From Agelas oroides (Eukaryota > Porifera > Demospongiae > Agelasida > Agelasidae): a stretch of DNA of 64,000 nt. The notes under the pieces are model-generated. The model saw nothing but the letters and a program-made list of their open reading frames with translations, was not told where the DNA came from and did not search any database. This document shows positions 1 through 15,010 of this stretch, piece after piece (within the stretch, counting starts at the first letter, position 1; every line of letters begins with the position of its first letter). Location: contig OX422197.1 of NCBI GenBank assembly GCA_949130485.1, positions 5,992,193-6,056,192 of the forward strand, in the 5' to 3' direction. A program made the position numbers and the translations under genes.

Positions 1-2
1 TG

Positions 3-1290
3 AATGGTTTTGTCATATTTAGCCAAGCTCTTTCTTTTCCAACCGGTGTGCGTTATGTTTTATTTCTAGTCAATAAAGAGTCTTATCCTTGTGCCTCAAC
101 AGCGGTTCGAATACTATTAGCAATGTATGGTTTATGGAATTTAGATTTCTTTCGCACATTAATTCCACATATATGTCTGAAAGTGGACACACTTGAAGCC
201 CTAGCACTGGACTACAGTGTTGCATTCTACCCTCTTGCTTTAATCATTGTAACGTATGTATTTATTGAGCTTCATGCTCACAACGTTAGAGTTATTGTTT
301 GGATCTGGAAACCATTTCACAGATGTTTTGCTCGCTTTCGACAGCAGTGGGATATAAGGAGTTCCATCATCGATGCTTTTGCTACATTTCTCCTTCTCTC
401 AAATGTAAAGCTGCTAAGTGTGTCCTTTGACCTTTTAATTCCAATATATGTATACAATATGAATGGAAGTGTAGTTGGTATCTACCTCTATTATGATGCT
501 TCAGTGGAGTACTTTGGCAAGAAACACCTCCCTTATGCCATTCTTGCTCTTTTTGTTTTACTCATTTTCATCATCTTTCCTCTACTACTTTTGCTACTGT
601 ATCCAATGCGTTGTTTTCAGCAGTGTCTTGGTCGCTGTGGAATAAGGTGGCATGCTCTTCCCATCTTCATTGATTCTTTCCAGGGTTGCTATATACAAAG
701 ATGGAACTAATGGGTCTCGAGACTGCCGGTATTTTGCAGGCATGTACCTTCTCGCATGGCTCGTACTTATTTCTCTGTTTGCTGTCACTAACACTGTTGC
801 TTATCATGCTACGGCAATGTCTGTGCTTATAGGTGTCACTATGTTGCTTGCCATATTTCAACCTTACAAAGCAGAGTTCAGATCTTACAACGCTGTTGAT
901 TCATGTTTCATACTTACCCTGGTCATGTGGTATGTCACAAAATTGTTTATCTCTAAAATACCTGGGAAATCCCATAAAGTACTAGACAAAACAGTAATAG
1001 TTTCATTTTTGCTAGCAGCCTTTCCTCTTCTGTACTTAGTTGTAATCTTTGGGCACTGGATCTGTTCTCGTACGGGAGCTGGACAAAGACTAGTTCAAAG
1101 CATTAAGAGCCAAATAGGAAGAGTTTGCAGGCATACACATGGCACAAGACTAGAAGAATCTCTACCAGATAGACTTATCAACCTTCATCTCTATAACGAT
1201 GACGGAGATTTTTCTATGGCTAACGACAGTGAGAGATTTAGTGACCAAGCATACTCAAGCATCAATAATAAGGAAAGTGCAATGTTCTAG
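3..1290 (+). pseudogene. Multi-pass membrane protein, 3' part, with frameshift
   Basis: The reading frame is open from base 3 (left edge, no start in the window) to a stop at 708-710. Coding similarity then continues in another frame from about 690 to the stop at 1288-1290. The protein is strongly hydrophobic: several membrane segments in the first part (roughly bases 200-290, 370-470, 540-610), more at about 740-860, 900-950 and 990-1060, then a cytoplasmic tail of about 65 residues. The junction reads DSFQGCY in the first frame and KDGTNGSRDCRYF in the second. I remember a continuous DSFQG-x-Y-KDGTNGTRD motif in a large sponge family of multi-pass proteins whose ectodomains lie upstream. 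The extra bases are a TA-rich stretch (ctatatac), consistent with a 4-bp slippage insertion. The gene may be broken, or the reference may carry an indel. The function of the family is unknown to me. Confidence 0.6.
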
Positions 1291-2709
1291 TTAACGTTTT
1301 TAATGCTTATTTTTAATATGTTTTGGCTTCACAATGATGACTGTTGTGCTAATAAGCCTACTAGTGCTATTATGGTAGTGCTTAACAGCATTGATTTTTG
1401 TTTTTGGGTTTTTGTGTAATCACATTGAGTACTTTTGTCAGTGCATTTTTTAGTTTTAGACATGCATTTTGATCCTATATTGAGTTGTCCATCAGATTTC
1501 TCTGATTCAGTGAGTAACCATACAAAACTACCCCTGAGAGTAAAAACAAAAAACTCAGAATTATATTGGTGTGGAGAAACATTTACACAGAGAGAGAAAA
1601 ACAGAGAGTTCAAGGTAGCAAATGTACACGATCCTCATGTGCTGCAAGATCAAAACTACCCCTAATGTTTGTCAAACATTAGGGATGTACAATGCAAATT
1701 GCTTGGGTCACAAGTTCAGTTTTGGCTACTATTTCCTGTGTTGTTATAAGCTTGTTTTGTATTGATGTATAAGCCACTCGGCTTCTCGTGTCAGTAATTA
1801 TAAACAGCATTTTCTTTGTATTGTACGTAAGCTACATTAATGTTGATGTGTTGTTGCAGCATTTTAGTTTCAGGATGCATGACTTGTAGTCAATTCATCT
1901 GATGTTGCATTATTAAAAAGGTTCTTTGAAAATTTTTTTTTTTATATACAGCTGCACGGGGATTTTGTGGGATTAGAACTGTACAAACTATCTTTACTCT
2001 TGGTTGTTTTAGTCAGTTAAACAATTGCCTGACTAAAAGGATTGCATACATAATTATATTCCCAAGTGGCGGTGGAAGCCATTTTAGTTTGGGGAGCTGG
2101 AGTGATTAGTGTATAGTCAAGCACTGGATGAGTTGGAGGCACTGGAATGTTTGATGCTCTGAGATTACCATTTCTGTGGCTGAGAATTAGCTGCTGTCTT
2201 ATACTACCATCTCTCTACTTAAAATGTGACTGCAAATTGAAAACACTTTAGCTAGGAGCTATGAACATCAGGGGAGAGTGCAGCTGAAACCAAGAGATGC
2301 GTTGTTGGAAAGCTGCATGGCTGGGGCCTGGAAAATGAGGCTACTCTTCCCCCATTCCAATATGACTAATTGTGTCCTGCTGATTCAAGAGGAGTAGCTA
2401 TCCTGTGATGTGCTGATTAAAGAGTTATGTTACTTCTCCGAGTGACCGAGAGTCAATCTCGGATTTTGGTAGTGTTTGGACAAAAGTTTGTCAACCTCCA
2501 ACAATCAACTGATTCAATCAACTGTTAGTCACATAAACCAAAATCAGGGGTATGGAGTCCACGTCACCCACCTTGCTGTCATTCAGCATTATAATTATTA
2601 TTCAGCTGCCTTGAGATCATAGTTTGAGACTAGAACCACACATTCAGAGAAAGAAGCATGATTGTAGTCAATAACAAAACTATGATGCTAGCAGATTGGC
2701 TGGCCAATC
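1291..2709. other. Convergent intergenic region
   Basis: This lies between the stop of the left-edge membrane gene (+) and the stop of ALAD (-), so it should hold both 3' UTRs and polyadenylation sites. Short open frames at 1329-1665 show no recognisable domains. I see no RNA gene and no strong inverted repeat apart from AT-rich runs near 1930. Confidence 0.5.
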
Positions 2710-7094
<4,385 letters not shown>

Positions 7095-7591
7095 CTTTCG
7101 TTGGATCAGCTGAGAACCACTTCCGGCTTGTCAAATTATGTGGGTGTATAGTCTGGAGAAGCCAGACCCGATCGCTTCGGTTTGGCTTCGCCAGACCATG
7201 GCCAAGAAAGTAGATATATCCTCGGCAAATCTACGGTGATAGTATATATTTTTTCACATCTTTTTAAGGCGGTTGAAGCAGCAGGCCCTAAATGAAGCGG
7301 GCATTGCTACATTGCCTGGCCTGCGATTGGTGTGCTGAGTCAGCGTTTGACCACGCCCCCCCGTTTACTCTCGTGTCCAGACCTCATTCGGTTTTCTGTT
7401 TGGGATATCGATCTGGGCACGACCAGAGGCGTGACCACCTTGAAGTCAATTGACCGCCTCTATTACTTACAAATTGATTTACTGGAGACGACAAAGGCCT
7501 GGGAAACGAGGCCAGCTGGTGCTTCACAGAAGGTGCAAACCCCAGGAAGAGTATAAAAGAACTTTATGTATAGAATAATGTCAACACATCA

Positions 7592-10500
7592 TCAGTCTCC
7601 ACGATAAGCCCTCAGAATAAGTACATCCTCTGTAGGTCTGCATGAGTGGGAGAAGTACAGGAAGGTAATAATTCCTCTCCAAAAACAAGGACCCAATTTA
7701 GCATAGACCACACATAGTGTGGGACCTAAGCATTAGGGCCATGATACACTGAGTACACTCGTTTTTGATTTAAGCATTGAGTGCATAAGTAAGTTTTCTT
7801 ATGTGCTCTTGCAAGTGTTTAATTTACTACAGCTGCTAAAAGGACACAAGAGTGTGCCACGATTGGGTCTTCAAGGTTTGCATTCAGGTGGTACCAGTCC
7901 AAAGTGGACATGGCTTACTACACAAGTGTTTAGGCAGCAAATATTACACAATTACAGTTACCCTGCTAGTGCATCACATATGCATGAGACTGAGCACCCA
8001 TTGCTGGCTTACCTGTCACTGGGGTCTGTTTCCACCATACTGATCCTGTTCACGGTAGCAATACCACCACACACTCGACCAAATATTGTGTGCCTACCTG
8101 TGAATGAAAAATATTCAGTCATAATCTTATGATTCTGTTTACCATTGAATGATTGTGTATAAAACATGAACAATCAATGAACCACATCTTCCTGAATAAA
8201 AAGGTAGGCCTAGATTATAGTTGGGGTGAGTGTGAGCAAGCTCCACTTGAGCAGGAGAGGGCGACTGACAACTTTGGACTTGCCTGGAAAAATAAATGTG
8301 ATGTTTAGGTTCTTTGATAAAATTCACCACCCTACGGCGGCCATTTGATTGATATTTCTGAGTGTTTGAACTTTGAACCTTGTTTAGTCTTGCACACTTC
8401 TTGCAAATGGCAATACAAAAATGTGGTAGCTCATAAAAAAAACAGTATAACCATGCCTGTGTCAGCTGTAGTGGCTCCTATGGTCCTGCCGTGTGTGCAC
8501 ACATAGCAATAGCACTGACAGCATCCTTTCTACCAACTAACCATCCAGCCACTGTGTAGGAGCCAAGGTGATGAAGAACTGACTACCGTTAGTATTAGGT
8601 CCACTGCAGGGGAGCAGAGAAACACTGTAAATAGGTCAACCAAAGTGACAGTTGCATTCCCGGATTACTGACCACTGATTACAATACAAGCCCTTTGATG
8701 TTGCCATCTGAAATGAGGGATGGCCAATCACCAATAAGTTAAGGCATAGATGTTAAAGTCTACTTCTGTGATCTGTGCTATAAGAGCCAACTCTTCCTTG
8801 CTCAATTTGCCAAAATCAGCACTTTAGCATTTAGGTCATGGCTTTAAATGGTCAGGCAGCACGTTGTTGTTCCCACACAGTAATCAGTTGTCTGGGAACG
8901 AGACTGCTCAAGTATTAGTTACACAATGAGCTATGCACCTGTTGGCCATGGATACAATGCCTGCACCAGTGTGTTTCAGCTCATCGTGGATCTCATCTTC
9001 AAATTGACCTCTGCAGCAATGAATACGTGTGGGCATAGTTGTAGAGTCATAGAACCATGGCAAACTTTCACAGCATGTGGTGAACCACAAGCCTCACTCC
9101 CAGGTGATTCTTCCAGTTTTGATCACTGGCTGCTATACACTTTCAGAAATTGGATGTGGGAACATGTTCTCTTTAGCTACCTGTAGGAGTACGCTTGTGA
9201 AGCTGCAGTTTGTCTCAAGGCATAAGGGTCATTGCATATGACCAGAGAGAACTTTAAACTTCTAAACTTATATCTGTGTAATCCGATTCCATATGTACTT
9301 TATTTTGTGCCTCATTCCCATGTGAATCCTGTTTGAAGCCATGGGAACGAGGCTGGGAGTAAGGTTGGAAAACAAATTAGAAATGAGGTTATTTGGCAGG
9401 GGAATGTACTCATACCCATATATGGATGATCCTCCTCTTCCAGTGCCTGTTGGGTCACCCCCCTGGATCATAAAATCCTGCGAACACAACCAGGTGCTAT
9501 CAATGCTTAGCCTTGCTCCTGGCCAGTCCCACCCATTTGCAGAGTGAGAGGGCCAGGGAACAATGCTACTCAGTGTTTTGACACACACAGTAAATCTTAC
9601 TCAGATAATACGAGTGCCACCCACAACTGAATAGGCTACTGTATAGCGGGAAAATTTCGCTGATGCAACATTTCCCGCTATACGGTATTCCATACCAAAC
9701 TATATGAATAGTCTTGCAATGTTAAAAGACAATGAGCACCTAACAACAAAATGCACCTAACAGTGAGGTGCATTTTGTGTGTTCTTTATAGTAATGCAGT
9801 AACCATAGGCAAATCAGCACCTAAAACAGCAGATATGCACTGATAGCGAAATGTGCTAACAATGCATGTGTACAGCAGCACATGCAGCTGCCAGTGAACC
9901 AATACTGTAATGATAACTGCGGAGATTATAGGCTCTGCTCGAAGTTATAGCCACCAATGTAATTCTCTGAAAGACTTGTTGGCAGAATTTGTACGTCACC
10001 AAGGCATGAGAAACCACATAGACCTTATGATTTTGAAACAACTTAATGATGAACACTGAGGCTCCACTCCAGAGTTCGAGTCGCCTTTATTTGTCCTCCA
10101 AAAGACTTGCAGACATAGGTTTGCCAACCCACCAGGCCACCATGCACATTATCAAGTTGTGAAACTAACCTTTATGATTCTATGAAACTTGCAGTTGTTA
10201 TAGTAGCCACTGCAAGCCTAGGGAGAAAGAAGAAAAGAAAACAGGTAATAAATATACCATCGGACTAGACAGCAATCCAATTGGATCAGAAAAATAAAAA
10301 GCTCCGGAAATAAATGAAAATTACCCACTGTATAGCTCACAGTCATGGACCTATGACACATAAGTTACTATATGTACGTACATGTTAGTGGCTGTGGTCC
10401 CCATTTCTAGATAGTAAACCCCAGTCCCCTTATTCTCGAGAACGGACGAACCAAGGAATGTGGTTAGACTACTACAGGGTGTAAATAAACAACAACAACA

Positions 10501-11020
10501 TAGTATGCATACCAGTTCTGTGAAATTCCGACAAGTCCTTGGAGCATGATTCCAGTATAGCTCTATGGTAATATTACCCTGCAGTAGTCATGAAAAAAAT
10601 ACATAGGTAATATAGTTATATGACAAAAAAATAGTCGGGTGAACCAAGTTGAATTTCTTGGGAATATTACCAGAATGTGATAAAGACAAATGAGATTGCG
10701 GTTATTACATAACATTTCCCTATCGCAGCAAAATTTTGTATATCTACTCGGTATCCCAATGTGTTTTGAGTGGTTGTATCACAAGAGCGCATGATGACAT
10801 CATTTTTATTGCGGAGTCATTTTTTATGATGTCATCATGCGCTCTTGATAACACTAGCCAAGAAATTCAACTTGGTGTACCAGACTGTTTTTCTTCATAA
10901 GAGGGTGGGGCCTGGGCAGCCAGGATATGAGACACCTCCAAGACCGACCCCTCCACCACATTAACAGCTTGCCATTGTTGTCTCCAGAACCACTTGTCTC
11001 GGCTGAACGTTAGCACTCAT
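7592..11020 (-). CDS. PPIL1: Peptidyl-prolyl cis-trans isomerase-like 1 (cyclophilin)
   Basis: This is a spliceosome-associated nuclear cyclophilin that isomerises X-Pro bonds. Exons: 11020-10973, 10578-10513, 10217-10170, 9477-9416, 9010-8939, 8603-8542, 8097-8013, 7637-7592; phases agree and give 162 residues against 166 in human. Markers along the chain: [14 protein letters not shown], the catalytic [56 protein letters not shown], and [10 protein letters not shown] near the end. These fit PPIL1 better than other cyclophilins ([14 protein letters not shown] and the [10 protein letters not shown] segment). The N-terminus is shorter than in human and lacks the DSWQPPN stretch. The first intron begins with GC (ATG/GCAAGC) instead of GT. 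The gene is tandem with ALAD on the same strand. Confidence 0.93.
9637..9687. mobile_element. 51-bp hairpin element
   Basis: It begins tactgtatagcgggaaa and ends tttcccgctatacggta, an almost perfect terminal inverted repeat with a short central loop. It lies in a PPIL1 intron. Size and TA-type ends suit a highly reduced MITE. Confidence 0.65.
10637..10912. mobile_element. Inverted-repeat element containing a second nested hairpin
   Basis: The outer arms pair (gaaccaagttgaatttcttgg at the left, ccaagaaattcaacttggt at the right). Inside, 10786-10853 is another hairpin whose arms read caagagcgcatgatgacatc and gatgtcatcatgcgctcttg around about 28 bp. It lies in PPIL1 intron 1. Related outer arms occur at 19444-19772 and around the LTR element (44828-51264). 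Confidence 0.65.
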
Positions 11021-11404
11021 GTTGACCTTGTCAAGGGAAAGTAGAAACTGGCGATAAACAACAGTGCAGGTGCCAAGTGTTTACTACAGGAAGTTGATAA
11101 TGAACAATGTGTAGATACCCTCTACATACATTATGCCTGCACAAATGTAGCCCCTTCCCAAAATAACCTCACTGTGGCATTAAAGTTGAGACCCCCCCTC
11201 ACTGTCCCAAAACATCAATTGTTAGTACTATTGTATCTGCTATTAAACATCACCTGGTTCTCCCCCTAATGATGTTATTTGGAACAAAATAGTTTGTGGA
11301 TGTCCCCTAAACGTGGGACACTAAATACATGTTTAGATGTAGTCGTTTCAACATGTTAAATAAATGCTTCCTGTTAAATCCAAGGCCGGCAGGAATGATT
11401 TGAG

Positions 11405-11690
11405 TAGCCTCATTCCCCGATTCCAGCTTTTGATTGCTTGCAGATGCAAAAACATTTTTGTATACTGTAAGCAATCAAAAGCTGGAACCTGGTAAAGCCT
11501 AGGAGTGAGGTTATTTGCATACGGCTCCAGCTTTTGGTCACCTTACAGTATCCAAATAACCTTGTTCTCAGGCCTTCCCTGGCTTCAGCTTTTTGATCGC
11601 ATACAGCTGCAGTATACAGAAACTGTTCTTGCGTACTGCAAGCGATCAGAAGTTGGAGCCAGGGAAGGCCTGGAAACGAGGCTAGCTCTG
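11405..11690. mobile_element. Two adjacent palindromic elements
   Basis: Between PPIL1 and the Dad1-like gene there are two inverted-repeat units. At about 11405-11512, tagcctcattccc and agcttttgattgcttgca pair with gcaatcaaaagct and gagtgaggtta. At about 11555-11688, aaccttgttctcaggcc and ccctggcttcagctt pair with the segment ending ggcctggaaacgaggcta. Both belong to the TAGCCTCGTTCCC family. Confidence 0.6.
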
Positions 11691-11807
11691 AGGGGATCTA
11701 CTGTAATTACACAGGGGCTTACTCATTTGACTAGTCCTTATTGATAGCTATCACACATCCTCTTGATGCATGACATATTAAAGCTTGAAGTTAAGTACTG
11801 ACTTCTT

Positions 11808-12044
11808 CTAGTTAGCCTCCTCTTCTTTCCTGCGCTGTAACTGCGCCTGAAACTGGCTCCACTGGTTTGCAAAGCTATTCAGTTCGCTCTGCTTCTGCAA
11901 GATGTTCTGCACGTTTTCATTCACCACTGCCAGTTGCTTAGTCAGGTGCTCCAGCTCTTCGGTAATATCCTGAACCAGATACTGCTTTTCTTGCTGCAAA
12001 ATCCCCTCGCTGTCTTCGATCAAGTCGGAATCCCGCTCGTCCAT
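11808..12044 (-). CDS. Small coiled-coil protein resembling DASH complex subunit Dad1
   Basis: Intronless frame of 78 residues, ATG at 12042-12044, stop at 11808. The N-terminus is acidic (DERDSDLIEDSEG). The rest is one amphipathic helix region with Leu/Val heptads and ends in a charged RRKEEEAN tail. As I remember the fungal Dad1 family, it has an L-x-x-EI...LE...L-x-x-LN-x-N/S...E-F...V-x-x-LW-x-x-F pattern. Here I see LVQDITEELEHL, VVNENVQNIL and ELNSFANQWSQFQ in the same order and spacing. Dad1 is part of the kinetochore ring that couples chromosomes to microtubules in fungi; most animals use the Ska complex instead. The alternative is an unrelated short coiled-coil subunit (BLOC/BORC type). 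I favour Dad1-like at moderate confidence. It is transcribed toward PPIL1; the Rab GAP gene lies behind it in the opposite direction. Confidence 0.5.
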   Translation of the reverse strand: MDERDSDLIEDSEGILQQEKQYLVQDITEELEHLTKQLAVVNENVQNILQKQSELNSFANQWSQFQAQLQRRKEEEAN

Positions 12045-15010
12045 ATTAGTATCCGGAAAATTACCGGAGTTGATGACAGTTTACGGACAATGTCGTCATC
12101 GTGATAATTAGCGTTTTGCTACTGACAACAAAGTTTGCTAGAAACTATGAATTGGTGGGATTCTTTTGCGACCTAATCACCCAGTAATCGTGGATTTAAA
12201 TACGGTGAGTTTTCTCCGTTTACCATTAAATCCAGCTGCTAGCTGGGGCTGTGGTCGAGTGACACCCCCTTCAAGATCAGTTCTAATTAGAACCCATGCA
12301 ATGGGGCACAACATGAGTGAGTTGGATTAGCTAGCTAGTTACAACAGTAAGAAATCGTTCATGTAAATTTTTGTACAGCAAATAGTGTGTCGAAAAGTCA
12401 TTCGCATAAAAGCAGCTTGTGGTTGTTGAGGGTGGAGATCTCCCTTTTCTGGGCTCAGTAAAATGTTTGATTGGAAGAGTATGCCCTATGTTCATTGATC
12501 GGACTGAAAGTCATAACCTGTACATGTGTATGTGCTTGTGTCACCAATGAAGTGATCTTGTCCTCTCAGTGTGGGGGACTGTTTGAGTGTTGCAGTGACA
12601 TTTTTGTGGAAATATTATTTACGTCTGTATCATCATTTCGGAGGATAAGCACTATTGGATGCCATTTGGAGCTCATTCCTCTCTTGCTCTGGCACAGTGA
12701 TATGCCAGAGGGTGACTGGAGCTATTTAACATCAAGGCAGTGCTTTTCACAAGGGTACAAGGTACCTGGCAAAGCTGACTCAATCATAGCATGATGGTCT
12801 GGTTGCAAGCCTATTTTGCAGTGAGGAATGTAATTGTTCATGCAGATTTCATAGTGACTACTTTCAAACTGTACTTCTGGATACTTCACCATTTCCTTCT
12901 GGGTCTTGTCACAATCAATTTCTGGCCAATCATCAGCCAATCATGAAACCTATAGCGTCCATCAGATGTCACTATTTTGTAATCTGATTGGACTGCAATA
13001 TTTCTGCACTGGGTACAAAACACGCTCTGGACTTGCAACAAGACTTTCCTGCTTCAGGCTTTGGCTCTACCAGATTAGAAGGCTGATGGTTGTATAACTG
13101 GGGGTGTCTGGGGGCAGACTTCTACAGCTTCTCAGGTTACATTTCTTAATGACTCAAGTCCTCTTTGTACTACCAAGAGTTTATTGTAAACTCTTGGTAG
13201 TAGCAACCTTACTCTGGCCATTTGCTCATCCAGTATTTACTAAACTTAGACCTCAAGTTGAAAGAAAAGGTTTCCAGGCTTCATTGGCTGGGCCTTCTTA
13301 GTCTCTTGAAGTAGACTGTCTCTCAGCCATCTCCAGAAAATTGCCTTCTCTACCATTGCATTGGGGGAAGTTTAGTATGTAAAGTGTAGCACTGGCATGC
13401 TTTCCGGTCAGCTAATTACACTGAACTCTGGTGGTACAACCACAGATACTGTTTTTGGAAGTTTGTTTGTATAACATAATCAGCAGACCGTAAACAACAC
13501 CTCTCTTGCCTCAGGGCTTTAAGTTCAGGTCCACTGCAGTGCTTACCTCTTTCCCAGATCCCCCTGTGAAATTGGAAAAGGGCCTGGTCAGAATTGTGTC
13601 CAATATGCTGGGATAAATTCTGGAAGAACAAGCAGGAGCCACAAAGCCTGGAAAAGTGGCAGGAATCTGGCAGAATAGGAGCATTGCCGTGTAACTATGT
13701 GCACGGTTTTATAAAATGGCAAGAATGAGTAGGAAGTAGTGATGTTACAACCTGTAGTGACATTCTTGGCTTGAATGAAAGCACCAAGGGGTTTGGAACC
13801 CACAAGCAAGTGAAAAGAGCCATTTCACTGTCAAGAGGAGAATAAGTAGTCTTGTGTTGCTAGCTAGTGCAGTCATGTGGCAAGCACACATGTAACGGTC
13901 AGAGAGACATTTCATCTAAGCCAAAGTGTGAGCAACACTGAGATAAATAGGTAGAGTTATGAGCGAAATAGGCACTAGAGATGCAATAGAGAGAAATAGG
14001 GAGCTTTTTGAGTGCATGGGGATCGGGCCTAGCCTTGTCACAGTTGCAGTGTGTGCTAAGTGAGCAGTGTTCATTTTAGGTAGACAAAATTAGCATGCCT
14101 CCATTACCAATAACTGAATTCCAAAATAGCATGAAGACTGCATAATGTCATATTGTCAACGATGGCGAGCATGTGAATCATGTAAAGAATGCATTATTAC
14201 ACAACACATGTGTAACTATTGCAAAGTATGACCAACCTCTTTTTCAGAGGGTCTGGAATGAGCTGTTGACTTGTCCAATTTAATTGCACTATCATTGTTG
14301 GCTATTGTCGTGAAAGAAATGCATGAACATGCACACATAATGCCACCTACAAGTGTACACACTGTGGAGTTAACGTGTCAGGCAGTTGCATTCAGACTGC
14401 TTCAGAAACACTGCACTATTGGATAATTACGTGAAGGAAATAGCTAGATATTTGGCAGCCTCATCTCTTCCCACGCACACAGTAATGTGGTATGTAGTCT
14501 ACTTAGGCACCACATACTGTCACGTTTCATGGTTGCCAAGTATTTATCCGTTATCAGTAGCCTTCTTAGTATCATGTAGTCGTGTTTCTCTGTATCATGC
14601 AACCATTGGTCTGCTGCTTGAAGGAATGAAGGGAGGATTGTGGAGATGGCCTATAGTGAGAAATAATCTGTGCTCTTGGCATTAATTTTAGTTGTTGTCA
14701 CTGAAGTTTCAGCTTAGATGGTTCAAATGGTTCAAGTATCATCTCTACCTTGTTGGATGTGGACCTACTTAGATAATTACACAAAGGAAATAGCTAGAGA
14801 GGAGTCATTTCATCTAGATAACATGCTGGAGGGTATTTTCTATTGAAGGGATTTGTCCTAAAGCTTGTATAGACTGTATTGGACTTTGTCTGAAATTAGC
14901 TCATGTGCAGGTGTCCTAAAGCTTCTATACACTGTACTGATACTTTGTCCTCATGTGCAGGTGTGCAGGTGGGTGAGCCGGTCATTCAGTCTCGACTCAC
15001 GCTGGCAAGG
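12045..15010. other. Intergenic region between divergent genes; probable 5' UTR exons
   Basis: This is the promoter side of both the Dad1-like gene (-) and the Rab GAP gene (+). No open frame with a recognisable domain was found. Visible structure: a 16-bp perfect hairpin at 13168-13202, a repeated TGAAGGAAATAGCTAGA-type motif at about 14410-14455 and 14770-14800, and a tandem-duplicated splice-acceptor-like segment at 14856-14965. Non-coding first exons of the Rab GAP gene are expected here but cannot be placed by eye. Confidence 0.45.
13168..13202. repeat. Perfect 16-bp stem hairpin
   Basis: tactaccaagagttta, three loop bases (ttg), then taaactcttggtagta: every base pairs. The loop is too short for a typical animal microRNA precursor. 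A reduced MITE or a palindromic site is more likely. Confidence 0.7.

Noticed and set aside
13168-13202. MicroRNA precursor
   Set aside because: A 16-bp stem with a 3-base loop is too short for Drosha/Dicer processing.
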